Shown here: piece by piece, positions 31,433-39,862 of the stretch
How the letters are laid out: each line of letters opens with the position of its first letter
Position numbering within the stretch: the first letter of the stretch is position 1
Source of the DNA: JAVXTH01 sp036641395
Lineage (GTDB): Bacteria; Bacillota_I; Bacilli_A; Erysipelotrichales; Erysipelotrichaceae
Assembly (NCBI GenBank): GCA_036641395.1
Contig: JAVWEY010000008.1
Span: 1 to 42,929 of the forward strand
Direction of reading: 5' to 3'
Length of the DNA: 42,929 nucleotides
Position numbers and translations under genes: made by a program
Notes under the pieces: model-generated
The model's database searches: none
Told to the model about the DNA's origin: nothing
Seen by the model: only the letters and a program-made list of their open reading frames with translations

Positions 31433-32152
31433 TTATCTAATACGGGTATCAATGAATAAGTGTTCCATGTAAGATTGTCGCACGGATGCGAATAGTAATC
31501 GAGATATGGATACTGACTTATTATTATTTGTAATGAAACTATTAGAAGTTAACTCATTCATATAACATAAGTTTACTATATAGGAACGATGAACTTTAAT
31601 AAAACCCGGTTGTTCTAATAATTGACTTTCATATTCACTTAAACTTGCGTAGATTTCATTCACAGAACCATCACTCATGTGAAAGTATAAATGTTTATTC
31701 ATTACCTCTACAAATTCTAATTTCGAGTATAAAATTCGAATAATAGATGTTTTTGTTCTCACAGAAATACCATCAAATGAAGGCTGAGAATCAAATAAAA
31801 TATTATCCAAAGCAGTAAAAAACTTTGAACTTTGAATTGGTTTTAAAATATAATCGTTCGCTCTTACAGAATAACTATCGACTGCAAAATCAGGGGAAGA
31901 AGTAAGAAAAATAATTTTCACATCTTTATCAAACATCCTTATTTCTTTTGCTGCCTGAATACCACTAAAACCAGGCATTATAATATCTAGCAAAAGAAGA
32001 TCATACTGATTATTTAGTTCAGCTAAAAGATCGGTTGCATTCTTATATACTTTGTATTTTAAATCAATACTTATATTCAAACGATATGTATTTAGTAATG
32101 ATGAAATATGTGCTATTTCTAAAGAATCATCATCGCAGATGGCTATTTTCAA
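31433..32152 (-). CDS. LytTR-family response regulator, orphan
   Basis: A 239-residue two-domain regulator. The receiver domain has the acidic pocket ICDDD near the N-terminus, the phospho-acceptor Asp in LLLLDIIMPGFSG, then FLTSS and the Lys in ILKPIQ. The C-terminal DNA-binding domain is of the LytTR type (KTSIIRILYSKLEFVEVMNKH, then FIKVHRSYIVNLCYM). It starts with TTG, with AGGGGG nine bases upstream and the typical KIAICDDD following. No histidine kinase or LytTR-controlled gene set is adjacent. In related systems such regulators act on cell-wall, bacteriocin or peptide genes; its target here is unknown. It is read against the prevailing strand. Confidence 0.9.
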   Translation of the reverse strand: MKIAICDDDSLEIAHISSLLNTYRLNISIDLKYKVYKNATDLLAELNNQYDLLLLDIIMPGFSGIQAAKEIRMFDKDVKIIFLTSSPDFAVDSYSVRANDYILKPIQSSKFFTALDNILFDSQPSFDGISVRTKTSIIRILYSKLEFVEVMNKHLYFHMSDGSVNEIYASLSEYESQLLEQPGFIKVHRSYIVNLCYMNELTSNSFITNNNKSVSISRLLFASVRQSYMEHLFIDTRIR

Positions 32153-32179
32153 GTTAATAACCCCCTTTGTTATATTTTG

Positions 32180-32188
32180 ATTATAACA
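32180..32188 (-). promoter_or_regulatory. Promoter of the LytTR regulator (extended -10)
   Basis: TGTTATAAT on the minus strand, about 28 bases before the TTG start. Confidence 0.5.
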
Positions 32189-32387
32189 TAAATTAAAAAG
32201 GAAGAATATATTAAAAAATACTACATAATAGGATGGTAAACATTACATTACGCGATAAAATCATATTTATATAGTAATTTAAACTATTATAAATTTAGAT
32301 TTAATTTTAGTTATATTTTGATTTATTTATAGAAAGAGTCATATTTAGGGATTCTAAATTAAGTTATCAAAATAACAGGAGGAACGT

Positions 32388-33092
32388 ATGGATAATTTAA
32401 AAAAGAAACAGAACGAAAAAATGCAGAAATCAGTTAAGAGTAAATTTATGGAATTTGCGGAAATGACTGGATTCGCAAAGAAACAGGAATCAGAAGAAAT
32501 CACGTTAAAAGATGTTCAAGATTTAATTCCAAATTTAGTCAAAGAAGATGAGATAGAAAAAGATAATGCTCTTAAATCAAAATTTGAACTAGAGAAAGAA
32601 GTTACACCTGAACCAATAGTTGTGGAAGAACCAAAATTGGATACTACAATTATTGCGAAAAGTATTAGTTTAGAAGGAAATATTAATTCTGAAGGAAACG
32701 TTGAAACCTACGGAGAGATTAAAGGTGATATCTGTGCAAAGGGAAAAATCGACCTTTATGGAATCCAAAATGGAAATATTAACGGTCAAGCAATTGCCAT
32801 AGAGGGCGCTAAAATCGATGGTAATATTACAGCAAAAGCGAATATTAAAATTGATAGTGATTCGACAATTCGTGGTGACGTTGTTGCCGATAGCATTGAT
32901 TTAGATGGAAGCATTACTGGAATTATCCATGCGGAAGGCTTAGTATGTTTACATAGAAATGCAATTTTAAATGGAGATATTCAAGCAGGATCTATTTCAA
33001 TCGATGAAGGAGCTCAGATTTATGGGCAAATTACAATGAAAAATAGTCATATTATAAAAACACCAGATAATTATATGAATTTGAATTATTAA
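32388..33092 (+). CDS. Bactofilin (polymer-forming cytoskeletal protein)
   Basis: Bactofilins polymerise without nucleotide into filaments made of a beta-helix. The 234-residue protein has a charged, disordered N-terminal 90 residues and then the bactofilin repeat core: ISLEGNINSEGNVETYGEIK, GDICAKGKIDLYG and further turns of the type GxIxGDVxAxSI up to about residue 220. A short tail follows. AGGAGG precedes the ATG, and a terminator closes the gene. It stands alone between the LytTR regulator and pth. In other bacteria bactofilins act in cell shape, motility and peptidoglycan remodelling. Confidence 0.9.
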   Translation: MDNLKKKQNEKMQKSVKSKFMEFAEMTGFAKKQESEEITLKDVQDLIPNLVKEDEIEKDNALKSKFELEKEVTPEPIVVEEPKLDTTIIAKSISLEGNINSEGNVETYGEIKGDICAKGKIDLYGIQNGNINGQAIAIEGAKIDGNITAKANIKIDSDSTIRGDVVADSIDLDGSITGIIHAEGLVCLHRNAILNGDIQAGSISIDEGAQIYGQITMKNSHIIKTPDNYMNLNY

Positions 33093-33111
33093 TAAGTAAA
33101 TGAATAAGAAT

Positions 33112-33148
33112 AAGAGGTATTAACTGTAAAGAGTTAGTACCTCTTTTT
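33112..33148 (+). terminator. Bactofilin gene terminator
   Basis: AAGAGGTATTAACT and AGTTAGTACCTCTT arms (one mismatch) followed by a T-run. Confidence 0.8.
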
Positions 33149-33188
33149 AAATTTATAAAAATAATTTTTCCTTTTGGATAGGTTAGGG

Positions 33189-33194
33189 TATAAT
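33189..33194 (+). promoter_or_regulatory. Candidate -10 for pth-mfd
   Basis: TATAAT 27 bases before the pth start. The expected -35 position reads TTTTCC and is weak. Confidence 0.4.
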
Positions 33195-33221
33195 AATAAA
33201 GCAATAGATGAGGTGAAGATG

Positions 33222-33782
33222 ATGAAATTAATAATTGGATTAGGTAATCCTGGTAAAGAATATGAAAGAACTAGACATAATACCGGTTTTGCTGTTTTAG
33301 ATGAAATAAGTAAAACTTTGAATATTGAAGTAAATCAAAAGAAGTTCAAGTCTTTAATTGGAACTGGTAATTTTAAAGGTGAAAAAGTTTTATTAATGAA
33401 ACCACAAACATATATGAATTTATCCGGCGAGGCATTAATTGCAGCGATTAATTTTTATCATATCGAAATTGATAACATATTAGTTATTTATGATGATCTA
33501 GATTTACCAGTTGGAAAATTAAGATTAAGAGAAGAAGGAAGTGCGGGGGGCCAAAACGGTATAAAAAGTATTATTTCACATATACATACTCAGTCTTTTA
33601 AAAGAATTAGAGTCGGTATTGATAATAATAAAAGAATACCAACCGCAGACTATGTGCTTGGAAAAGTAACAAAAGACGAATTAGATGAATATCAAAATGC
33701 GGTTTTAAAGGCAAGGGATGCAGCAATTGCATCAATAACAAACAGTTTTAATGATGTAATGAGTATTTATAATCGAAAGTAG
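33222..33782 (+). CDS. pth: Peptidyl-tRNA hydrolase
   Basis: Pth (SpoVC in B. subtilis) releases peptides from prematurely dissociated peptidyl-tRNA. The 186 residues start with KLIIGLGNPGKEYERTRHNTG, which contains the catalytic His of the RHNxG motif. The motif PQTYMNLSGEA and the DDLDLPVGKLR segment with the catalytic Asp follow. The frame extends to 33174, but GAGGTG six bases before the ATG at 33222 and the conserved N-terminus fix the start. It lies 5 bases upstream of mfd, as in B. subtilis. Confidence 0.96.
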   Translation: MKLIIGLGNPGKEYERTRHNTGFAVLDEISKTLNIEVNQKKFKSLIGTGNFKGEKVLLMKPQTYMNLSGEALIAAINFYHIEIDNILVIYDDLDLPVGKLRLREEGSAGGQNGIKSIISHIHTQSFKRIRVGIDNNKRIPTADYVLGKVTKDELDEYQNAVLKARDAAIASITNSFNDVMSIYNRK

Positions 33783-33787
33783 GTAAG

Positions 33788-36700
33788 ATGAATACAATAT
33801 TAAATATCATAAAAAATAATCCGGCAGTTGAGAGTTTATTAAATAAGGAACAACGCATAGGTAACTTATCACTTAGTGAGGAAGCATTATTACTAGCGAG
33901 TCTTTACGAAAAAGATAAACAGAATATTGTCGTTATTAAAAATAATTTATATACTGCACAAAAACTATTTCAAAGAATTCAAACTTTAATGGGAGATGTG
34001 TTGCTTTTTGGTATGGAAGATTCCTTGCGTGTCGAATCAATTGCCGCATCACCCGAAAGCAAAGCGGACCAATTAGAGACAATGTCACGTTTGTTAATTG
34101 GTGATAAGAAAATAATAGTAACTCATACAGGGGCAATCTTACATTATTTAAGTTCACCAACGGTTTTTAAAGAACATAGTATCCATTTATTAACAGGAAA
34201 AGAATTTGGATTTGAATATTTAAAACAGTTATTATTTGAATCAGGGTATCATCATGTATCAAGGGTGGATCAACCATTGTGTTTCGCAGCTCGTGGTGGA
34301 ATCATAGATGTTTATTCAATTAATAATGAAAATCCAATACGAATAGAATTCTTTGATAACGAAATTGATAGTATTCGTACCTTTGATATATCTACGCAGC
34401 GAACAATATCGATTATTGAAACTTGTGATATTGTACCTGCAAGTGACTTGTTATTTAGTGATAATGAATTGAGAGAAATTGTAGAAAAGAGTAATCTATT
34501 ATTAGAAAAAACGACAAAGAACGAGACTTGTAAATTAAGTGAAATAATAAATCAGGAAATTGATGATTTATGTAATCATAATTATGAACCTTCTTTATAT
34601 AAATATTTTTCGTTTTTAAATAACACCTTTAGTATTTTAGATTATATAGATAATCCGCTTGTTTTGATATCAAGTGAAGAAGAAGTAAAAGAAAGTAATA
34701 CACATATTCAAAAAGAAACGGTTACTTATGTTCAAGAATTAGTTCAGGAATCAATGGCATTACCAAAATATTCTTTATACAACGATTTATATAAGGTGAT
34801 TGAACCTTATAAAGTGATTCGAATTGGTTTGTTTGTTAATCATCTTCATCCTCTAACTTCTGGGATTGTTTCTTTAAATGCGTTTGATTTAAATTTAAGT
34901 AAATCAATGGAATTAATTTTAAGTAATCGAAATGATAAAAAGATTGTTTTCGCAATGGTAAAAAAAGAGAAAGCTATTATTGAAGAATATTTAAAAGACC
35001 ATGAAATAGAATTTGAATTAATTGATGGTGAAAGCGTAATTAGTGCGGATATTTCAATATTAGAAAAGGAATTAGTTGAGGGATTTTCTTGTACACTTGA
35101 AAAGATTGATGTTTATAGTGGGAAAGAATTATTTAATACAACACCTAAAATATCTCGTTATGCGAATAAGTTTAAAGAAGCAGAAGTTCTTCATAATTAT
35201 ATGGAACTTGAAATTGGTGATTACATTGTTCATCAACAACATGGAATTGGTAAATATTTAGGTATCGTGAATAAAGAAATCGATGGAATGCATAAAGACT
35301 TCTTGAATATAGCTTATAAAGGTAATGATATTTTATTAGTACCTCTTGAACATTTTAAATTGATTCGTAAGTTTTTATCAAAAGAGGGAGCATCACCAAA
35401 ACTTAATAAATTAGGTGGAAGTGAATGGGAAAAGACGAAAGATAGGATTAGTGCTAATATAAAAGAGTTAGCAGATCGCTTAGTAAAGTTGTATGCAGTA
35501 CGAGAAGATCATATTGGTTATGCATATTCAAAAGATACACCATTTCAAAAGCAATTTGATGATGATTTTGAATTTGAATTAACAGCAGATCAAAAACGAG
35601 CAATTGATGAAGTAAAAGCAGATATGGAAATGAATAAACCAATGGATCGTTTATTATGTGGAGATGTTGGTTTTGGTAAAACGGAGGTAGCAATGCGTGC
35701 TGCTTTTAAGGCAGTAATTGATAATAAGCAAGTTGCATTTCTGTGTCCGACGACAATTCTTTCGCTACAGCACTATAAAACCTTTATAAGAAGGATGGCT
35801 AACTTTCCTATCCATATAGAGGTTATTAATCGTTTCATTGCACCAGCAAGACAAAAACAGATATTAAAAGAATTATCAGAAGGTAAAATTGATATTTTAA
35901 TTGGAACGCATCGTATCTTATCGAAAGATGTTAAGTTTAAAGATTTAGGTTTCTTAGTAATTGATGAAGAACAACGTTTTGGAGTTGAACATAAAGAGAA
36001 GATTAAAGAATTAAAGAATAGTGTAGATGTTTTATCTTTAAGTGCAACACCGATTCCAAGAACATTACAAATGTCTTTAATTGGAATTCGTTCTTTATCA
36101 CAACTAGATACTCCACCACAAAATAGAATGCCGGTTCAAACTTATGTTATTGAGAAGAATTTAAGCATTATTAAAGAAATTATCCAAAGAGAGTTATCTC
36201 GGAACGGACAAGTTTTTTATCTTTTTAACAACGTGAAAGAAATATATAATCTAGCGTTGAGACTTAGAAAAATGTTACCAGATGCATCGATTGGGATTGC
36301 ACATGGACAGATGAGTCGTGAAGAGATTGAAGATGTAATGATGAAGTTTACAGCGAATGAATATCAAATATTAGTATGTACGACGATTATTGAAACAGGA
36401 ATTGATATTCCTAACGCGAATACTATTATTATTGAAAATGCCGACCGATTTGGTTTATCACAACTCTACCAGATTAAAGGAAGAGTTGGTAGAAGTGATC
36501 GTTTAGCCTATGCTTATTTAATGTATTCACCACAAAAGCAGCTGAGTGAACTAGCAACTAAGCGTTTAAAATCAATAAAAGAGTTTACTCAATTAGGAAG
36601 TGGTTATAAAATTGCTATGCGTGATCTTACGATACGTGGTGCAGGTGATATGTTAGGTCCTCAGCAAGCTGGATTTATTGATACGATCGGTATTGATATG

Positions 36701-37213
36701 TATATTGAAATGTTAAATGAAGCAATTAAAGAATCACAAGGAATTGTAAAGGAAAAAGAAGTAATAAGAAAGAAATCAAATGCGAAGTTGGATGCTTATA
36801 TTCCACAAACATTTGCTCCTCAAGACTATGAAAAGATTACCCTATATCAACGAATCGATCGTATCCAAACCAAACAAGAATTATTAGATATGATGGATGA
36901 AATTAAAGATAACTATGGTTTGCTTCCTAAAGGTGTCCAGATGTTGTTTGAAAAGAAACGCTTGGATATTTTAGTGAATGAGGATTGTATTGATGAATTT
37001 AAGGAAACAAATGATGAAATTGAATTGATCTTTGAAGAAGCTTGGTCCGCTCATGTTGATGGTGTAAAGTTATTTGAAGCAGTGACAACAATATCTCGTG
37101 ATATTAAGATGCGTTATACTCATAAGAAAATAAGAATGAGTATAAAGAAGACTAAGAACTGGCTTGTTATCGTAATTGAAATCATAGAGAAAGTAAAAAC
37201 GTTTTCCTATTAA
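33788..37213 (+). CDS. mfd: Transcription-repair coupling factor Mfd
   Basis: Mfd removes stalled RNA polymerase and recruits UvrA to the lesion. The 1141 residues include an N-terminal UvrB-like region and a polymerase-interaction domain around residues 470-560 (LEIGDYIVHQQHGIGKYLGI). The RecG-like translocase has Walker A CGDVGFGKTEVAMRA, DEEQRFGVEHKEK for the DEEQ box, and SATPIPRTLQMSL. The RAD (TRG) motif follows at ELATKRLKSIKEFTQLGSGY. Length is close to the usual 1150. It is in the pth-mfd-spoVT order of B. subtilis and ends with a hairpin terminator overlapping its stop. Confidence 0.97.
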   Translation: MNTILNIIKNNPAVESLLNKEQRIGNLSLSEEALLLASLYEKDKQNIVVIKNNLYTAQKLFQRIQTLMGDVLLFGMEDSLRVESIAASPESKADQLETMSRLLIGDKKIIVTHTGAILHYLSSPTVFKEHSIHLLTGKEFGFEYLKQLLFESGYHHVSRVDQPLCFAARGGIIDVYSINNENPIRIEFFDNEIDSIRTFDISTQRTISIIETCDIVPASDLLFSDNELREIVEKSNLLLEKTTKNETCKLSEIINQEIDDLCNHNYEPSLYKYFSFLNNTFSILDYIDNPLVLISSEEEVKESNTHIQKETVTYVQELVQESMALPKYSLYNDLYKVIEPYKVIRIGLFVNHLHPLTSGIVSLNAFDLNLSKSMELILSNRNDKKIVFAMVKKEKAIIEEYLKDHEIEFELIDGESVISADISILEKELVEGFSCTLEKIDVYSGKELFNTTPKISRYANKFKEAEVLHNYMELEIGDYIVHQQHGIGKYLGIVNKEIDGMHKDFLNIAYKGNDILLVPLEHFKLIRKFLSKEGASPKLNKLGGSEWEKTKDRISANIKELADRLVKLYAVREDHIGYAYSKDTPFQKQFDDDFEFELTADQKRAIDEVKADMEMNKPMDRLLCGDVGFGKTEVAMRAAFKAVIDNKQVAFLCPTTILSLQHYKTFIRRMANFPIHIEVINRFIAPARQKQILKELSEGKIDILIGTHRILSKDVKFKDLGFLVIDEEQRFGVEHKEKIKELKNSVDVLSLSATPIPRTLQMSLIGIRSLSQLDTPPQNRMPVQTYVIEKNLSIIKEIIQRELSRNGQVFYLFNNVKEIYNLALRLRKMLPDASIGIAHGQMSREEIEDVMMKFTANEYQILVCTTIIETGIDIPNANTIIIENADRFGLSQLYQIKGRVGRSDRLAYAYLMYSPQKQLSELATKRLKSIKEFTQLGSGYKIAMRDLTIRGAGDMLGPQQAGFIDTIGIDMYIEMLNEAIKESQGIVKEKEVIRKKSNAKLDAYIPQTFAPQDYEKITLYQRIDRIQTKQELLDMMDEIKDNYGLLPKGVQMLFEKKRLDILVNEDCIDEFKETNDEIELIFEEAWSAHVDGVKLFEAVTTISRDIKMRYTHKKIRMSIKKTKNWLVIVIEIIEKVKTFSY

Positions 37214-37239
37214 AAATAAGGAAACGTTTTCTTTTTCTA
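37196..37239 (+). terminator. mfd terminator
   Basis: AAAACGTTTTCCTATT and AATAAGGAAACGTTTT pair with a small bulge, followed by CTTTTT. The mfd stop codon lies in the left arm. Confidence 0.7.
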
Positions 37240-37298
37240 ACGTATAAAAAAATAAAGGATGAGCATACTTAGGTGTAGCAGAGGAGAGTGTTTATTAA

Positions 37299-37793
37299 AT
37301 GAAATCAACCGGCATTGTTAGGCGCCTTGATGATTTAGGCCGACTGGTAATTCCTAAGGAAATAAGAAAACAATTTCGATTAAAGGAAGGAGATTCAATC
37401 GAATTTTATATCGACCAAGAAAGGATTATTATTCAAAAATATGATGTAATGTCTCGCTATATTGAAGAGATAATTATTATGTGTGAAACATTAAATAACA
37501 TGTATCAAAATACAGTTATATTTATCCAAGATGATATTATTTCTAAAAGTGAATTTTCTATTTATGATTTATTTATAAAAAGAGTTAAAGTTCATCGAAT
37601 AACAGCTTTTGAAAATGAATTAGTTTATAAAGATAATCAATCTTTGTATAATGGGCGCATTTATCCAATTATCGCAAATGGAGATTGGTATGGAACCTTT
37701 GTGATAATTTATGATACGAAAGAAATGAAGCAAGAAGAACTGAGCGCGATTGAAGCATTTGCGAAAGTTTTATCTCGCCAACAGGAGCAATAA
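37299..37793 (+). CDS. spoVT: Stage V sporulation protein T (AbrB-type regulator)
   Basis: SpoVT is a forespore transcription factor in sporulating Bacillota. The 164-residue product has the AbrB swapped-hairpin DNA-binding domain at the N-terminus (KSTGIVRRLDDLGRLVIPKE, then RLKEGDSIEFY) and a C-terminal GAF-like regulatory domain. The length is close to the 178 of B. subtilis SpoVT. GAGGAGAG precedes the start by about 14 bases. The position right after mfd matches B. subtilis. It is strong evidence that the organism forms endospores. Confidence 0.92.
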   Translation: MKSTGIVRRLDDLGRLVIPKEIRKQFRLKEGDSIEFYIDQERIIIQKYDVMSRYIEEIIIMCETLNNMYQNTVIFIQDDIISKSEFSIYDLFIKRVKVHRITAFENELVYKDNQSLYNGRIYPIIANGDWYGTFVIIYDTKEMKQEELSAIEAFAKVLSRQQEQ

Positions 37794-37822
37794 ATGATAA
37801 ACTAAGAGCATGAGGTGAGTTC

Positions 37823-38107
37823 ATGCGATTAGATAAGTATTTGAAAGTTTCACGAATTTTAAAGAGACGAACGGTATCAAAAGAACTAGCGGATTCACAT
37901 CGGGTTTTTATTAATAATCGTTTGGCTAAACCAAGTACTAATGTTGAAATTGGCGATGTAATTCGAATTTTATTTGGTAATCGTGAAATAACAGTAAGAG
38001 TAACAATGATTCAAAAACAAGTAAGTAAGTCCGAAGCAGGAACCATGTTTGAAATAATGGATGAGAAATATATTGAATTATCCCAAAATAATAATTTGGA
38101 TTGTTAA
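37823..38107 (+). CDS. rqcP: Ribosome-associated quality control protein RqcP (YabO, S4 domain)
   Basis: RqcP stabilises tRNA on obstructed 50S subunits during C-terminal alanine tailing with RqcH. The 94-residue protein is an S4 domain of the Hsp15 type: RLDKYLKVSRILKRRTVSKE, then VFINNRLAKPSTNVEIGDVI. It lies between spoVT and yabP, as in B. subtilis, where yabM and yabN also intervene. TGAGGTGAG precedes the start. Confidence 0.92.
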   Translation: MRLDKYLKVSRILKRRTVSKELADSHRVFINNRLAKPSTNVEIGDVIRILFGNREITVRVTMIQKQVSKSEAGTMFEIMDEKYIELSQNNNLDC

Positions 38108-38130
38108 GTGGTCGATGGATCACTTTTTTA
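38106..38130 (+). terminator. rqcP terminator
   Basis: AAGTGGTC-GATG-GATCACTT with one G-U pair followed by T6, starting at the rqcP stop. Confidence 0.75.
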
Positions 38131-38133
38131 TAT

Positions 38134-38159
38134 AAAAAATAGACTTTCAATGAAAGTCT
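38134..38159 (-). terminator. Terminator of the Zn-ribbon gene
   Basis: AGACTTTC and GAAAGTCT arms with a 3-base loop; on the minus strand ATTTTTT follows. The gene's TAG stop lies at the stem edge. Confidence 0.75.
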
Positions 38160-38370
38160 AATGGCCTACTAAGAAGTCTAATATATTCCAAGCATCATCA
38201 CTTTTTTGCTTGTAAAGTTCGGTATATCCACATTGAGTACAAGTGATTGTCACGAATTTTTTATTTTGTACATCAAATATCTTTGAAAAATTACCTCCAG
38301 TTGCTTGAAATTGATCACTTTCAAATTGAGTGTTTCCACACTTTTCACATACATATTGTTTTTGATCCAT
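38158..38370 (-). CDS. Zn-ribbon nucleic-acid-binding protein (DUF2082-like)
   Basis: A 70-residue protein with two CxxC knuckles, CEKCGN near the N-terminus and CTQCGY in the middle, that would bind one zinc ion. The intervening QFQATGGNFSKIFDVQNKKF and the C-terminal NILDFLVG match what I recall of the DUF2082 family. Function is unknown; nucleic-acid binding is the usual suggestion. It is inserted on the opposite strand within the otherwise conserved rqcP-yabP-yabQ-divIC block and has its own terminator. Confidence 0.85.
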   Translation of the reverse strand: MDQKQYVCEKCGNTQFESDQFQATGGNFSKIFDVQNKKFVTITCTQCGYTELYKQKSDDAWNILDFLVGH

Positions 38371-38494
38371 TTTATTTCCCTCCTTTTGGTATATTATAGC
38401 ATATTAACTTTCTATTTATATTTATCTTACACTTTTGTTATTATCATAATTAAAATAATAAGAGCATAGAATGAGATAAAAGGAGGTGCTCAAG

Positions 38495-38803
38495 ATGAAT
38501 GATGATTTAATTAGTAATAATCCGCTTCGCTTTGAAAGTAATCCGTATCATAATGTGATTTTAAAGGATCGAAAAGTGTTAGAAATTACAGGGGTGAAAC
38601 AAATTGATAGTTTCGATGCAAATGAATTTCTGATGGAGACAGCACAAGGATGGATGATTGTTCAGGGGAAAGATTTAACGCTAGATAAATTAGATACCGA
38701 ACGAGGAGATGTAGTAATCCGTGGGTTAATTGATGGTATGAGTTATGTATCAAATAAAAAGGGTGGAAGTAAAGAAACTTTCATTTCTAAAATATTTAAG
38801 TAG
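38495..38803 (+). CDS. yabP: Sporulation protein YabP
   Basis: YabP is a mother-cell protein needed for spore coat or cortex formation in B. subtilis. The 102-residue product shows the YabP pattern: an N-terminal strand-rich region with LKDRKVLEITGVKQIDSFDA, then FLMETAQGWMIVQGKDL and LDTERGDVVIRGLIDGMSY. The frame extends to a GTG at 38486 that is part of the AGGAGG site, so the ATG eight bases downstream at 38495 is the start. Its stop overlaps the yabQ start. Confidence 0.9.
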   Translation: MNDDLISNNPLRFESNPYHNVILKDRKVLEITGVKQIDSFDANEFLMETAQGWMIVQGKDLTLDKLDTERGDVVIRGLIDGMSYVSNKKGGSKETFISKIFK

Positions 38804-39216
38804 TGTTACTTTCCGTTCAAGTTCAATCGATTCTATATCATATCTTTATGGGTATTTTATATGGTGTAAGCTATTCTTTCTTACAATATATTAATTTTCA
38901 TCTGCATATAAATCTTATCAAAATAATAGTAGAGATAGTATTTCATAGTATCTTTACTTGTATCATGTTTTATGGACTCTATCAAATAAATGGAGGAATT
39001 ACCAATTTATATTTAATCATAATATTTATGATTGGAATTTATATTTTTTATAAGTATTATTTTGAAATGGTGCAAGGCTGTTATCGTATTGTATCTAATA
39101 TTCTTCATCCTATATTTAAACGAATTCGATGTATTAAAAAGCGAGTAAAAAGTATCTTTTTAATTCCAATTAAAAAAGTATATCTTTATTTAAAAAGAAA
39201 GAAGAAGTCACAATGA
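38803..39216 (+). CDS. yabQ: Sporulation membrane protein YabQ
   Basis: A 137-residue protein with about three or four hydrophobic segments in its first two thirds and a basic, Lys-rich C-terminus. The early GILYGVSYSFLQYI segment matches the YabQ family, which is needed for cortex synthesis in B. subtilis. The GTG start shares its first base with the yabP TAG stop, so translation is coupled. It sits between yabP and divIC, exactly as in B. subtilis. Confidence 0.85.
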   Translation: MLLSVQVQSILYHIFMGILYGVSYSFLQYINFHLHINLIKIIVEIVFHSIFTCIMFYGLYQINGGITNLYLIIIFMIGIYIFYKYYFEMVQGCYRIVSNILHPIFKRIRCIKKRVKSIFLIPIKKVYLYLKRKKKSQ

Positions 39217-39365
39217 AATAATAGCTTTATTATATTGTGACTTTATACATATTAGAAATAAGTATTTACAAAATTTCACATTATTTAAAAACAGGCTATC
39301 TATCGGACATTTTTGCCCTTTGTTGAAGAAAGCGCTTTAAGATTGCTTGTAAATTATCGATAGTT

Positions 39366-39374
39366 TGTTATAAT
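39366..39374 (+). promoter_or_regulatory. Candidate divIC promoter (extended -10)
   Basis: TGTTATAAT about 40 bases before the start. TTGCTT lies 20 bases upstream, which is long for a -35. Confidence 0.5.
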
Positions 39375-39413
39375 GAATAAAGAATATAGTACATTAAGAA
39401 GAGGAGGGATTAA

Positions 39414-39743
39414 GTGGTTAATAATAATATAGTTAGTAAAACTAACAAACGAAAAAAACGTCATCCTTTAAAGAAGCTTCTTTCACTTATTATGATTACA
39501 ATTGCTTGTTTTCTTACTTATAATGCTGTTATGGAGTTAACAACTACGGTTCAACTAAAGAAAGAAATAGCAGATAGTGAAGCTGAACTTAATAAATTAA
39601 ATAAAGAAAACGGAGAACTTACTAAGACAAAGAAGAACTTAGAAGATCCTGAATATGTTAAACGTTATGCTCGTGGAAAGTATATGGTTACCAAGGGCGA
39701 AGATGGAGAACAAGTATTTAAATTACCAAGTAAAGCTGAATAA
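39414..39743 (+). CDS. divIC: Cell division protein DivIC (FtsB-like)
   Basis: DivIC is a bitopic divisome protein that forms a complex with FtsL and DivIB. The 109 residues have a basic cytoplasmic N-terminus (about 1-24), one membrane helix, a coiled coil (about 53-80, LKKEIADSEAELNKLNKENG) and the conserved DPEYVKRYARGKYMV motif of the family. It begins with GTG, preceded by GAGGAGGG. It stands at the end of the yab block, as in B. subtilis, and is followed by a terminator. Confidence 0.92.
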   Translation: MVNNNIVSKTNKRKKRHPLKKLLSLIMITIACFLTYNAVMELTTTVQLKKEIADSEAELNKLNKENGELTKTKKNLEDPEYVKRYARGKYMVTKGEDGEQVFKLPSKAE

Positions 39744-39775
39744 GTACTGGATATAATTCGGTGCTTATTTTTTTT
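39739..39775 (+). terminator. divIC terminator
   Basis: AATAAGTACTG and CGGTGCTTATT pair with two G-U pairs and are followed by a long T-run. Confidence 0.75.
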
Positions 39776-39862
39776 ATTTCACTTCTTTTAATAAAAATTA
39801 AATTTTAGATAACAAACATAAAGAATATTATTAAATTGAATGTGTTGAACCATTAAAAAATA

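Noticed and set aside
32153..32387. Small gene or RNA between the LytTR regulator and the bactofilin
   Set aside because: Only AT-rich sequence with the regulator promoter; no frame with a ribosome binding site and no stable structure seen.
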